Both the position numbers and the translations under genes were made by a program. Below, piece by piece: positions 27,888 to 37,093 of a DNA stretch of 55,717 bases (its first letter is position 1; every line of letters begins with the position of its first letter). Origin of the DNA: Chloroflexota bacterium (lineage in GTDB: Bacteria > Chloroflexota > Anaerolineae > Promineifilales > Promineifilaceae); NCBI GenBank assembly GCA_002746795.1, contig PDQY01000102.1, forward strand, positions 1 through 55,717. Reading direction: 5' to 3'. The notes under the pieces were generated by a model. It ran no database searches. It was not told the DNA's origin and saw nothing but the letters and a program-made list of their open reading frames with translations.

Positions 27888-29396
27888 ATGGCTCCCAATT
27901 TGGTAAATATCATCTTTGGCATGAAAGTACGGCAAGCCAGGATAGAAGCCGGCATGACACTGTCAGCGTTTGCTTCACGCTGTGATCTTTCCCCCTCGTA
28001 TGTCACAGAAATCGAAAGAGGGCGCAAATATCCTCGTGCCGATAAAATCATGAAAATCGCCAATGCCCTGCACAAAGATTACGATGACCTAGTCTCCATC
28101 AAATTGGCACCTACGCTAACCTATTTAGAATCGACCCTTTCTTCTAACATGTTGCAGCGCTTTCCTTTTGGTGAGTTTGGCTTAGAAGCAGGCGATCTCG
28201 TCAACCTGCTCACCCGAGAGCCCGAAAAAGCAAGTGCGCTGCTCCATGCCATTCTCGATATGATTCGCCGTTACGATGTCAGCGAAGAAGATTTCCTGCG
28301 GGCGGCACTGCGTTCTTACCAAGAAATTCATGAAAACTATTTCCCCGATATCGAAGATGCTGTGCTTTCCTTTTTAAAAGATTTTGGCGACAAGTACGGC
28401 ATAGCTGACGATGAGCCAGTGTCTCTGGCTGCGCTGACGACAATGGTAACCGAGAAGTTCGGTTACGAACTCGATTTTGAAACCATTAGCCAATTTGATG
28501 AGCTTGCTGCATTTCGTTCTGTCTATGTGCCGGGTAAGCCGCCACGTTTATTGCTCAACGGTAGACTTTACGAGCGTCAGGTCAAGTTCCTGCTGGCACG
28601 GGAGTTGGGCTACAAATATTTAAACATCAAAGAGCGCTCCCAAACGTCTACCCCTGATGAAGTGAAAAGTTTTCAACAACTTTTGAATGATTTTCGAGCC
28701 GCCTATTTTAGTGGCGCCCTCCTCATCCCACGTAAGGCAATCCTTGCAGATTTAGATGCGTTTTTTGCAATGCCTACCTGGAACCCGCAGCCATTAGACG
28801 ATATGCTGGCTAAATATGATGTGACACCAGAAATGCTTTTCTACCGCTTCAGCGAGTTGATCCCTCAACATTTTGGTATCCAAATCCACTTTCTCCGCTT
28901 TCACCAGGAAAATAATCGGTTTCAGTTAATAAAACATCTCAATATGAATCAACTGTTGGTTCCGGGCGGCATTGGTCTGCAAGAACATTATTGCCGCCGC
29001 TGGCTTTCTGTGCGGCTGCTTCAAGAAATGGCTGAGCGACAATCTGCTGGAGGGGAAACCCTTTTCCCGCCACCCGATGTACATATTTCCAGATATTTGG
29101 AATCAGAAGAATGCTACCTGGCTTTTGGCTATGCTCGTTCGCTGCTGCTTTCCCCTGGCGTCCACAGCAGTGTCACCGTTGGCTTCCGCATCACTCCAGA
29201 CCTCAGCCGGACGGTGAAATTCTTAGATGATCCCGCCATTGCCCATGCTATCATCAATGAAACATGTGAGCGCTGCCCTCTTACCCAGGAAGAGTGTCAA
29301 GTTCGGGTGGCTCCCTCCACAAATTTGCAGGCAAAGGAAACAAAAATGGCACGGAAAAAAGCGCTTAACTGTGCCATAGCGCAGCTACAAAAATAA
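27888..29396 (+). CDS. ScfR/RamB-family regulator of acetate/short-chain fatty-acid metabolism
   Basis: 502 residues. An N-terminal XRE helix-turn-helix (residues about 10-65, VRQARIEAGMTLSAFASRCD, YVTEIERGRKYP) is followed by a helical linker, an IrrE/ImmA-like domain (around residues 165-260, LLLNGRLYERQVKFLLAREL) without an HExxH zinc motif, and a long C-terminal DUF2083-type region with a Cys cluster (ETCERCPLTQEEC). This architecture matches RamB of Corynebacterium and the ScfR group, which control glyoxylate, methylcitrate or acetate genes. It is divergent from aceBA, and matching inverted repeats lie between, so control of aceBA is strongly suggested. The binding of these sites is inference. 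Confidence 0.88.
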   Translation: MAPNLVNIIFGMKVRQARIEAGMTLSAFASRCDLSPSYVTEIERGRKYPRADKIMKIANALHKDYDDLVSIKLAPTLTYLESTLSSNMLQRFPFGEFGLEAGDLVNLLTREPEKASALLHAILDMIRRYDVSEEDFLRAALRSYQEIHENYFPDIEDAVLSFLKDFGDKYGIADDEPVSLAALTTMVTEKFGYELDFETISQFDELAAFRSVYVPGKPPRLLLNGRLYERQVKFLLARELGYKYLNIKERSQTSTPDEVKSFQQLLNDFRAAYFSGALLIPRKAILADLDAFFAMPTWNPQPLDDMLAKYDVTPEMLFYRFSELIPQHFGIQIHFLRFHQENNRFQLIKHLNMNQLLVPGGIGLQEHYCRRWLSVRLLQEMAERQSAGGETLFPPPDVHISRYLESEECYLAFGYARSLLLSPGVHSSVTVGFRITPDLSRTVKFLDDPAIAHAIINETCERCPLTQEECQVRVAPSTNLQAKETKMARKKALNCAIAQLQK

Positions 29397-29496
29397 CCAG
29401 GGGATCGCCACAATCAAGATTTCCCCCAATGAGCATTTGCGCTGCGTCGTTATGCTGTAAACGGTGCGAAGGCATGGAAATTAGAGCATATGAAAT

Positions 29497-29525
29497 CCGT
29501 GTTTTATGGTATCGTCAATCCTAAC
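29497..29525 (-). repeat. Short match to repeat family B (partial copy 3)
   Basis: CCGTGTTTTATGGTATCGTC matches the reverse complement of the start of copy 1 and the end of copy 2 with a few mismatches. Gap between the regulator and the herA-like gene. Confidence 0.4.
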
Positions 29526-29565
29526 AGCTGTTAGATGAGGGCATTGTGTTTAGCCTACGATGTGT

Positions 29566-31275
29566 TTAGCTAAATAATTCATCGTTGTATTCAGCCAATG
29601 ATTTGTGGGCAAAATCAGCTGCCTGACTGCTGTCTCCGCGTCCTTTAATGGCATCGTAAAAACGCTCGTCATAACGCCGGGATTTCACAGGAATGGGCAT
29701 TTTGACGCCCCAGCCGAGCAGCAAAACTTCTTCTTTTTCTTGCAAACGGGCCAGCATGCCCCGCAGCTGCTCCCGGCCGGCCAGGCCAGTCAGCACGGCG
29801 CGAATATCATCTTCGTCGCCCAGCCAGCCAGTGATGCGCGTGCCAATTTGGGACATAATCTCGTCGTCAATGCCTGACGGCCGTTGATCAACGACCAACA
29901 GCGTAACGAAATATTTACGCAGTTCACGAGCGATGGTTCCAAAGGCTGTCTGGCTGGCAAGATGAGGATTGAGCAGCTTGTGTGCCTCTTCGATGGCGAT
30001 GAGCAGGGGGCGTGGCGCCGCTTGCCCCATCGTTTTGTGGTCTTCTGTTTTCTTGACCCAATGCTGGCGAATGCGGCGAGTGAGAATATTGGAGACTAGC
30101 AGGTAATCGAGGTCATTATCATATTCACCGAACCCCAGAATGACATGACGGCCGTTTTCCAACTTATCAATAATCGCTTTCACGGGATCGCCGGCCGGGT
30201 TGTCTGTGACGTAGGTGCGGTCGTAGATAAGTTGGAGTTTGCGGTGGAGAGCTTCGGCTGCTTTTTCGTGGATGTTATTCTGGCGTGCCCAGGCGGCCAC
30301 GGAATTGTCGGCAGGGAACGTTTTGCCGCTTTCTGGATCAACCTGGACAGCGCCTGGTTCCAGCTGCATAAACTTGCCAAACCAGCTGCGGCCAAAGGCA
30401 CGTTCCAGGGCGTTAAGTGTGACGGAGGCTGTGTCGGTGAGATTGAGAGCGTCGGCGAGCAGGAGCATATCTCCGGTGGTGAAATCAGTGTGCGCCAATT
30501 CCAGCGTGAAGTCCGGCGTATGCCCGCGCACCTGCGCTCCAGCACCGAGGGCGGCTACTTGCACTTTTGACCCAAACAGTGACTTAAGTCCGCGAACGGT
30601 GGCACCTTTATCAGAGTCGAGATCGTCGAAAGCGTATTCGTTATGCATGTCGAAGACGAGGGCGGCAGCTACATCTTCTTTCATGAGACCCGCCAGCACC
30701 ATGCGTGTGAGGAAGCTCTTGCCGGTACCGGTGGCGCCAAATATGCCGCTGGAGCGTTTGACAAACTTACCCAGATCCAGACACACTTTGTACCCTTGCT
30801 CAATGGTGCTACCGATGTGGAAGATTCCAGCGCCTTCTTCACCGAAGATTTGAGCTACATCGGATTCATCGGCGGGGCGCACTTCGGCATGATGGGCGGG
30901 TACTGTTTTAACCGGTTTGGGGCCAGGCTGGATTTCGCCACGTTCTTTCATTTCTTCCCATTTTGCGCGTTCAGGATCGAGCAATTCGGGACCTCTATCC
31001 ATGAGCAAGGTGGGGTACATCTCTAGCGTGGTGTAGAGCGTTTTGCCCAGGAGGGCTTGCTGCACCGCAGGGTGCATCCGGTCTGTTTTTTCGTCGGCAA
31101 AGCGGGGGTCGGTGGCACCCAGTTGTAAATCTGTGACGAGGCCATAATAACGGAAACGGCCGTTATCACATACCAAAAAGCTCCCTTCCTGCACCTCATC
31201 GGCGGGCACTGTTAGTCGAATGCGAAATCCCTCTTTTAATCCACCACCTACGATGTAGCCTATTGATTCGTTCAT
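29566..31275 (-). CDS. HerA-like hexameric ATPase/translocase
   Basis: 569 residues. An N-terminal beta-barrel-like region (HAS barrel) is followed by a RecA/FtsK-like motor with Walker A GIFGATGTGKSF (around residue 183), MHNEYAFDD, Walker B PLLIAIEEAHKLL and the arginine-containing QIGTRITGWLGDEDD. HerA proteins translocate DNA, normally with nuclease NurA in end resection; here no nurA or mre11/rad50 gene is adjacent. Conserved Chloroflexota DUF87 proteins have this form. AGGAAA precedes the ATG. Monocistronic. Confidence 0.88.
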   Translation of the reverse strand: MNESIGYIVGGGLKEGFRIRLTVPADEVQEGSFLVCDNGRFRYYGLVTDLQLGATDPRFADEKTDRMHPAVQQALLGKTLYTTLEMYPTLLMDRGPELLDPERAKWEEMKERGEIQPGPKPVKTVPAHHAEVRPADESDVAQIFGEEGAGIFHIGSTIEQGYKVCLDLGKFVKRSSGIFGATGTGKSFLTRMVLAGLMKEDVAAALVFDMHNEYAFDDLDSDKGATVRGLKSLFGSKVQVAALGAGAQVRGHTPDFTLELAHTDFTTGDMLLLADALNLTDTASVTLNALERAFGRSWFGKFMQLEPGAVQVDPESGKTFPADNSVAAWARQNNIHEKAAEALHRKLQLIYDRTYVTDNPAGDPVKAIIDKLENGRHVILGFGEYDNDLDYLLVSNILTRRIRQHWVKKTEDHKTMGQAAPRPLLIAIEEAHKLLNPHLASQTAFGTIARELRKYFVTLLVVDQRPSGIDDEIMSQIGTRITGWLGDEDDIRAVLTGLAGREQLRGMLARLQEKEEVLLLGWGVKMPIPVKSRRYDERFYDAIKGRGDSSQAADFAHKSLAEYNDELFS

Positions 31276-31584
31276 AGTTTCCTCAGGTTATGTGCAGGCA
31301 AGCATTGCCGGCAATGTTTAGCATAAATGTTGATAAGTACGCATCCATCAAGAAGTTATGGAATTGATAGATGCACTTCAAGTGACCTGACCATCTGTAA
31401 AAAGGGATTTATTTCTAGCCGGTCACTAAAGAATGACGATGAAGTATTGCTTGCAAAAGCGGCTCCCCCCCATTTATCTCCAATTTCTGGGCATAACACC
31501 AGAGTGTGCCCACACAGGGAAGGTCAACGATTTGCCCTTACTCCTTGTGGCGGCACCTACTTTTTTGCTTGATTGTTGTCTGCT
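31276..31584. other. 309-nt spacer, mostly repeat family A
   Basis: Family A copy 3 occupies 31338-31428. The remaining 31430-31584 shows no gene, promoter or terminator that I can support. Confidence 0.6.
31338..31428 (+). repeat. Dispersed two-hairpin repeat, family A, copy 3
   Basis: GCATCCATCAA pairs with TTGATAGATGC with one mismatch, and AAGTGACC pairs with GGTCACT. The inner text (CATCTGTAAAAAGGGATTT) differs from copy 2 but matches copy 6 at 49354. Confidence 0.75.
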
Positions 31585-32229
31585 TTATTCAACGGGTTGG
31601 CCGTCTTGGCCACACAGCACGAAGTTTCCATTGAGATCAGTATGATAATCATAGGGGGAGCCATCTACCTCTAACGTAATTTGGTAGCCAGATGTCAGGA
31701 CCTGAACATAAGAAAATCCCGGTGCGGGGCAACCTAACGAACCATCAGACCATTCCCTTGATTCAGAGCTAACCACGGTCACCTCGCTGATATTGACGCC
31801 CACTCTTTTTGCCAAGTCTTGACTAACTTGATGGGAAATTGCTGTCGCATCATGGGATGCGCCGGATGGGGGGGCTTCTGCTGACTGCCCGTCTCCTGCT
31901 GCGGGGTCGGCGTAGGCTAAGTCAGCTTCAGCCGGATAAGCAGTATCAGGCATATCTGCTGCTGCTGTGTCTGCTGCTGGGTAAGATCCATTTGTATTCA
32001 AGGCGGGTTCTTCGGCATCATCCGGGTAAGACTCTGCAGGGGCGAAGACAGGGGATTTGTCTGTTTCTACGGGATATGATTCTGGGACATCAGGGGCAAC
32101 GGCCGTTGCCAAAGCAGGTTCAGCCTCTGTGGTACCAGGTTCCACAGTCGGCTCGCTGCCTTCACTGCCAGCACAGGCCGCAAACATGAAAACTGCCATA
32201 CTTAAGAAAAATAGTGTCACATATTTCAT
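31585..32229 (-). CDS. Lipoprotein with a repeat-rich linker and Cys-containing C-terminal domain
   Basis: 214 residues. A type II signal peptide ends in the lipobox MFAAC, so Cys 19 is probably lipidated and the protein sits on the outer face of the membrane. Residues 25-125 are a Pro/Ala/Glu linker with recurring ESYP, GSYP and TAYP. The C-terminal domain (from about 130) contains REWSDGSLGCPAPGFSYVQV and NFVLCGQ, a pattern seen in conserved hypothetical proteins. The function is unknown. Confidence 0.82.
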   Translation of the reverse strand: MKYVTLFFLSMAVFMFAACAGSEGSEPTVEPGTTEAEPALATAVAPDVPESYPVETDKSPVFAPAESYPDDAEEPALNTNGSYPAADTAAADMPDTAYPAEADLAYADPAAGDGQSAEAPPSGASHDATAISHQVSQDLAKRVGVNISEVTVVSSESREWSDGSLGCPAPGFSYVQVLTSGYQITLEVDGSPYDYHTDLNGNFVLCGQDGQPVE

Positions 32230-32529
32230 ATGTATCCTCCATCATGAAACTTGATTTTGGCATGGTGGCATATGCCACCCACGCCATTTAGGATTTTACT
32301 CAATAAAACGGCAGTCATGTGTAATTTGTTCCTAAACACTCATCTTGACATAATGCAGGAGGCCGCGCAGCTAAAATGAACGCAAGGCAGTAAGCTCACG
32401 GGGAGAGCCTGGCTTTATTCCTGCGCCAAGCTGCGGGCACAGCTGCCTACAGGCCACGCAAGGCATGAGCATGCACGGAGCAAATGACCTGGGTAGCCTC
32501 CGGCACACCGCTGTGGGTGAGCAGAGACC
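32230..32529. other. 300-nt spacer with a palindrome and a GC-rich, possibly structured stretch
   Basis: A perfect 16-nt palindrome GGTGGCATATGCCACC lies at 32264-32279, upstream of the lipoprotein start. From about 32355 to 32520 the DNA is GC-rich, with complementary words such as CGCAGCT and AGCTGCG about 80 nt apart, but no convincing ORF. It may be a small RNA or a gene remnant. Confidence 0.4.
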
Positions 32530-33402
32530 TTATTCACGACGCCATGTCAGCACCACCAGGCCAGCAAATAAAAGGCCAATTCCCAGCCAGGCCAATAACT
32601 CTAGTGATTCACCCACAACGAAGATGCCCAGCACAGCCGCTGTTAACGGCTCAGCTAAGGTAAGGGAAACGGCCGTTGCTGAACTAACGGTCTTCAATCC
32701 AATTGTAAAGAGCAAATAAGCGGCAGCTAAGGTCACTAACCCCAGGTGCAGGGCAACCAGGAATCCACCCGGTTCAGCCAGCCAACTCATATCCAAGACA
32801 AAACCTAAAGGCAGCATGAACAATGCCCCCAGCCCAAAAACGACACCTGCCACTACGATAGACGGCCGTTCTCCCACTAGAAATTTGCTGGCCATGGTAT
32901 ACACAGCATAAGCGGCGCCTGCGCCAATGGCTAACAAAATGCCGCCAATGTCAATCTCAATGCTTTGTCCCCCGCCAATGAGCAGCGTACAGCCCACAAT
33001 AGCTAAACTCGTCGCTATGACCCACTGCCTGCCCGGCCATTTACGGAACAAGACCCAGGTAAACAACCCCGCTAAAATCGGGGAACTGCCGATACCCGCA
33101 ATGGTGCCCAGAGCCACACCCGCCCGCACTACAGCAGCAAAGAACAAAAGTTGATAGCCCACCACCCCCAACACGGTGAAAATTAACGGCACAATTGGCC
33201 AAGGTCCACTTTTTCGCCAACCGCCACGCACCAGCATTAAGGCCACCAGAAAGACGCCACCAATCACCATGCGCATGGTGCCTATTGCCAAAGGGGATGT
33301 GCCTGCTGGGGCAAAGGTTTGAGCGGTGCCCGTGGTGCCCCATAACACGGACGCCAAAAGGATAAACCAGACACCTGAGATTCGGGGAGAAGGGGAAGAC
33401 AT
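32530..33402 (-). CDS. EamA/DMT-family transporter
   Basis: 290 residues with about ten hydrophobic helices arranged as two EamA halves. The family signature is present: WFILLASVLWGTTGTAQTFA at the start of half one and GILLAIGAGAAYAVYTMASK at the start of half two. LTLAEPLTAAVLGIFVVGES is typical of the C-terminal half. These proteins export amino acids or other metabolites; the substrate cannot be told. It is followed 3' to 5' by the alpha/beta hydrolase gene on the same strand (47-nt gap). Confidence 0.93.
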   Translation of the reverse strand: MSSPSPRISGVWFILLASVLWGTTGTAQTFAPAGTSPLAIGTMRMVIGGVFLVALMLVRGGWRKSGPWPIVPLIFTVLGVVGYQLLFFAAVVRAGVALGTIAGIGSSPILAGLFTWVLFRKWPGRQWVIATSLAIVGCTLLIGGGQSIEIDIGGILLAIGAGAAYAVYTMASKFLVGERPSIVVAGVVFGLGALFMLPLGFVLDMSWLAEPGGFLVALHLGLVTLAAAYLLFTIGLKTVSSATAVSLTLAEPLTAAVLGIFVVGESLELLAWLGIGLLFAGLVVLTWRRE

Positions 33403-33449
33403 AGAAACTAAAGATTAAGGATTGAAGATTGACGATTGTATGGAGAACT

Positions 33450-34298
33450 CTAATCTTTACGCTTCAACCCTTCCTTTTCTAACCAGTTTTGAATGATTTC
33501 TGCCACCAGTAACGGCCGTTCCATGGGCAGCATGTGACCCAAATCAACCAGCTCCACAAACGTCGCTTGGGGTTGCAGATCTTGCCACAACTGCCAGGAC
33601 TCGGCAAAGAGCGTATCTGTTTCGGAAGCACGAACAGCCAGCGTGGGCACGGTGACTTGCGCAATATGCTCCCATACCAGCAATGGCGGCTTAGCATAAA
33701 CTCGCCCCTCCCATTCCTGGGGATACGTTAGCACAAATTCGCCATCTTCTTCATGAATACCATTATTGACATAATCCCAAAGCGAATCATCTGGCCAACG
33801 CTCAAAAACTGACTTACTACGGAATCGGTCAAAAGCCTCTTGCCGAGATTGCCAACGGTTTCGGCGATGCAAAGCCCGCAGCACAAATGGTTGTTCAGCG
33901 GCGGCTTGCGGATTAGCGGCAGCCAGTTTCAATATCTGCGGGGGCAAAAACACGGGCTCAATCAACACGATAGCGCGAAACAGATGCGGGCACTGGACAG
34001 CGGCATACATCGTCGCTACGGCACCCAATGAATGACCCACACCAATCACATGTTGTAACCCTTCTTGCTGAAAAAAGTGAATCACATCATCAGTAATGAC
34101 CTGCCAACTGGTCAACTCACGTGGATGGCTGCCCGGCCATAACGGCCGATGCTTGATAGCCATCACATGGTAATTACTGAGAAATGGCGTAATAAACTGT
34201 TGATAACATTCAGGAGGGTACGCATTTGCGTGAGCAAAGTGCAACAAGGAGCCGCTGCCGCCGAAATCAATAAATGGAATATTTGTCATAATGGGCAA
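33450..34298 (-). CDS. Alpha/beta hydrolase
   Basis: 282 residues. The nucleophile elbow GVGHSLGAVATMYAA contains the catalytic Ser, a late VDLGHMLPMERP carries the His, and the oxyanion region is near HANAYPPECYQQFI. The acid is probably in the ASETDTLFAES segment. A small lid with many aromatic residues follows the nucleophile. No signal peptide, so cytoplasmic. The substrate is unknown. Confidence 0.9.
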   Translation of the reverse strand: MPIMTNIPFIDFGGSGSLLHFAHANAYPPECYQQFITPFLSNYHVMAIKHRPLWPGSHPRELTSWQVITDDVIHFFQQEGLQHVIGVGHSLGAVATMYAAVQCPHLFRAIVLIEPVFLPPQILKLAAANPQAAAEQPFVLRALHRRNRWQSRQEAFDRFRSKSVFERWPDDSLWDYVNNGIHEEDGEFVLTYPQEWEGRVYAKPPLLVWEHIAQVTVPTLAVRASETDTLFAESWQLWQDLQPQATFVELVDLGHMLPMERPLLVAEIIQNWLEKEGLKRKD

Positions 34299-34312
34299 TT
34301 GTCAATGAATCA

Positions 34313-34447
34313 GGTAGGATGTGCAAGTGTCTGGCACTTCAAGTATGTAAGCGGCAGCATCTGAGTTACTTGTGCATGAGAAATCACTGCTATTGATTGA
34401 GGAACTGATTGTGACCCAGTATCATCTATTTTGAAACACATCCTACC
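34313..34447. repeat. 135-nt segment bounded by 11-bp inverted repeats (MITE-like)
   Basis: GGTAGGATGTG at 34313-34323 and its exact complement CACATCCTACC at 34437-34447 bound a non-coding segment in the gap between two divergent genes. No target-site duplication is evident. Confidence 0.4.
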
Positions 34448-34516
34448 GTTTTACGTAAAGGCACACACAAACGGTTTACCGATTACCGAAAACCATCTAC
34501 CCAATATGGTGATACC

Positions 34517-34960
34517 ATGACACAAAACCAAGAACCTATCCGCATAATTATCGAAGATGAGGATACTCCCATGGTGCCCAGCAACCCATCCGCCCATCGA
34601 AGACCGGATGTCAAAGGTGCGGCCAAAAATGCAGCAAGTAGTGCAGGGCAAGCCGCTGGCACCGCCGCCAAAAAAGCGTGGAACAGCGAATCACGCAAAA
34701 AGGTGACTAGCACAGTTTCCCGAGGGGTGGCCTCGGTCACAGCCAAAAGCAGCAAAGCTATCGCCAACAAAGTGGCGGATACGATTGAACAACAAACTAA
34801 ACAACAAATGGAAGCGATGCAAGCCCGTGCTAAAGAAATCGACTGGAAAGACGAAGTGCAAAAAGGGGCAGCCTCCAGCTTGCGCTGGCTCAGCCAACGA
34901 GTAGCTGAGTTAGCCAACCGTTTCACTCCCGTTGAAAAAGAGCCTCCACAGAACCCGTAG
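34517..34960 (+). CDS. Small basic Ala/Lys-rich protein, unrecognised
   Basis: 147 residues, family not recognised. An acidic start (IRIIIEDEDTPMVP) is followed by a helical Ala/Ser/Lys-rich centre (residues about 35-95) and an amphipathic tail containing EIDWKDEVQKGAASSLRWLS. It has no membrane segment or signal. Composition resembles small DNA-binding or gas-vesicle-like helical proteins, but I see no diagnostic motif. Its codon use is like its neighbours, and the frame carries no stop, so it is probably real. Confidence 0.65.
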   Translation: MTQNQEPIRIIIEDEDTPMVPSNPSAHRRPDVKGAAKNAASSAGQAAGTAAKKAWNSESRKKVTSTVSRGVASVTAKSSKAIANKVADTIEQQTKQQMEAMQARAKEIDWKDEVQKGAASSLRWLSQRVAELANRFTPVEKEPPQNP

Positions 34961-35023
34961 ACCCTTCACCTACTGATAAAAAAGGCCTGGCAGATGTTAG
35001 TCCTTGTCTGTGCGCATCTATAA

Positions 35024-36238
35024 CTACCGGCGATCCAGAACCACGATGCCGGGCAAATCTTTGCCTTCTAACAACTCCAAACTGGCTCCACCACCGGTGC
35101 TGATATGGGTCATTTTATCCGCCAGGCCAGCTTTACGCACGGCCGCTGCGGAATCGCCACCACCGATCATCACATCCACACCATGTTTAGTCAGGTCAGC
35201 TAAAAGTTGTGCCAGCGCATTGGTGCCTTCTGCAAATTTGTCAAATTCAAACACGCCCATGGGTCCATTCCAAATAACAAGTTGGGAACCTTGCAGTTCC
35301 TCATTGAATTTCTCCAGCGTATCTGGACCAACATCCAAAGCCATTTGGTTTTCTGGGATACCCCACACGGAAACGATTGTCGCTGGCGCGTCGGCTGAAA
35401 ATTCTGGGGCGACAACCACGTCCAGGGGCAAGACAAGGCGATTGGCAGCCATTTCCATGAGCCGTTTTGCTTCTGGCAGCGCATCTTCTTCTACGAGAGA
35501 GGTACCAATTTGATGTCCTTGCGCTTTCAAGAAGGTGTTGGCCATACCGCCACCAATGAGGATTTTATCGGCCGTTTTCAGCAGATTCTCAATGAGCTTG
35601 ATTTTGTCGGAAATTTTGGCACCGCCCATGATGGCGATGTAGGGATGGGCTGGATTGGTAACGGCCGTTCCCAGAGCATCTAACTCTTTTTCCATCAAGA
35701 AACCAGCCACAGCCGAACCACCTTTCGCCCGAATGGCTTTGGCGGCGCCTTCCGTGCTGGCATGTGCGCGATGGGCTGAGCCAAAAGCATCACCCACAAA
35801 CACGTCGGCCAGAGCTGCCAACTGCTGCGAAAGCTCTGGATCATTTTTCTTTTCACCCGCTTCAAAACGTGTATTTTCAAGCAAAATGATGTCTCCAGGC
35901 TGCATCGCGGCGACTGCTTCCGTCACTGTCGCGCCAACAACTTCGTCCATCTTCTGCACAGGACGCCCCAAAAGCTCGCGCAGCTTAACGGCTACTGGTT
36001 CCATTGAAAATTGGGTGTCAGCGGGGGATTTGGGCCGACCCAGGTGAGAGCAAAGAATCAGCGCGGCACCATTGTCTAGCAGATAGTTAAGTGTGGGTAA
36101 GGCCGCTTGAATCCGGTTGTCATCGGTAACATAGATATCATCATGCGGATCTTTGCTACTCAAAGGCACGTTAAAGTCTACCCGCACAAGGATTTTTTTG
36201 TCTTTCACGTTAATATCTTTAATCGTTTTTGTCTTCAT
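35024..36238 (-). CDS. pgk: Phosphoglycerate kinase
   Basis: Interconverts 1,3-bisphosphoglycerate plus ADP with 3-phosphoglycerate plus ATP, in glycolysis and gluconeogenesis. It has 404 residues. Typical motifs are [12 protein letters not shown] (as [12 protein letters not shown]), [28 protein letters not shown], the nucleotide-binding [20 protein letters not shown] and [40 protein letters not shown] (cited as separate parts around residues 355-395). AAGAAGGA precedes the ATG. An inverted repeat like those at aceBA lies 17 nt upstream of its start. It is not next to gap or tpi. Confidence 0.97.
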   Translation of the reverse strand: MKTKTIKDINVKDKKILVRVDFNVPLSSKDPHDDIYVTDDNRIQAALPTLNYLLDNGAALILCSHLGRPKSPADTQFSMEPVAVKLRELLGRPVQKMDEVVGATVTEAVAAMQPGDIILLENTRFEAGEKKNDPELSQQLAALADVFVGDAFGSAHRAHASTEGAAKAIRAKGGSAVAGFLMEKELDALGTAVTNPAHPYIAIMGGAKISDKIKLIENLLKTADKILIGGGMANTFLKAQGHQIGTSLVEEDALPEAKRLMEMAANRLVLPLDVVVAPEFSADAPATIVSVWGIPENQMALDVGPDTLEKFNEELQGSQLVIWNGPMGVFEFDKFAEGTNALAQLLADLTKHGVDVMIGGGDSAAAVRKAGLADKMTHISTGGGASLELLEGKDLPGIVVLDRR

Positions 36239-36254
36239 GACCTAATCCTTCTTA

Positions 36255-36267
36255 GCGAAAATTTCGC
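36255..36267. promoter_or_regulatory. Operator-like inverted repeat at the pgk start site
   Basis: GCGAAA-A-TTTCGC shares its core with the two aceBA operators. It lies about 9 nt past a possible -10 box (CATAAT on the minus strand, 36277-36282), almost the same distance as operator 1 from the aceBA -10. Confidence 0.5.
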
Positions 36268-36515
36268 GTAATCCACATTATGCAAACCAATCAGGTGTAT
36301 AAAACTTACAAAAATTTAGACGTGTTGTGTTCAAGAAACTATATAACGAATCTGCCTGGCATGCCAATGCTCATGGGCATAAACGTGGGAGGTAGGGCAC
36401 CAGTACCAGGCACAGGTAACGGCCGTTCGCAATACCCACACAGACAAGGGGGGAGATGCAGGTCACGCAGCAAAGTCACAGATGGCTCCTCCCCCCTGTT
36501 TACAGCTCCCTGAAC

Positions 36516-36725
36516 CTAATCTTCCAGGCGGAAGCCAACTTTGATCGTCACCTGCCATTGATGTACGCCGCCTTCGGCAATACTGCCACGGATTTCCTTA
36601 ACTTCAAACCAACGAATCTTGCGAATGGATTCAGATGCTTTTTGGACAGCATTGTTGACCGCCTCTTCAATGCTTGCTTCAGATGTGCCCGTTAACTCAA
36701 TCTTCTTATAAGTTGGATCACTCAT
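36516..36725 (-). CDS. Dodecin family flavin-binding protein
   Basis: 69 residues, usual size. Dodecins form 12-subunit shells that hold flavin or CoA. The family pattern is complete: [40 protein letters not shown] (the Trp stacks on the flavin) and [18 protein letters not shown]. Start has a ribosome site AAGGAG. It stands alone between pgk and the DUF151 gene. Confidence 0.95.
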   Translation of the reverse strand: MSDPTYKKIELTGTSEASIEEAVNNAVQKASESIRKIRWFEVKEIRGSIAEGGVHQWQVTIKVGFRLED

Positions 36726-37093
36726 GCTAACAACTCCTTACATTTTGAAATGATTTAAATAACATAAATAGTAAAGGCTTGTGGCCAAGATGGCAAATAA
36801 ACCCCAGCAATTCAATTCTAAATGTAAAACTTGCCTCATGACCTAAGCTGAAATATATGTCGTCCCCAATAAATTCGAGGACAAACAATGGCAGGTAAAG
36901 CAAATGAAGAGGTTATGTCATGATACATTTAGAATTGTTGAAACCCGATCTGTTTTGATGAACCATTTAGTTTTTTGTGCTACAATGCCCGGGCAAAGGT
37001 GAGCCGATCATCTTCGGCTTTATTTGACTTTGTTGCACTAGATAATTCCAAAGTATCTAATCATTGTAAAATACAAAGTCAAAGGGGTTTCGT
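36726..37093 (+). promoter_or_regulatory. 368-nt spacer with promoter and structured leader of the DUF151 gene
   Basis: An extended -10 (TGC-TACAAT, 36978-36986) starts a leader of about 100 nt. In it, AGCCGA (37002-37007) pairs with TCGGCT (37014-37019), followed by a short T-rich tract. A second structure has TTTGACTTTG (37023-37032) paired with CAAAGTCAAA (37074-37083), with inner TAGATA/TATCTA. The 3' base of that stem touches the ribosome site AAGGGG (37082-37087). It could hide the ribosome site. The left part (36726-36960) shows no feature. Confidence 0.55.
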
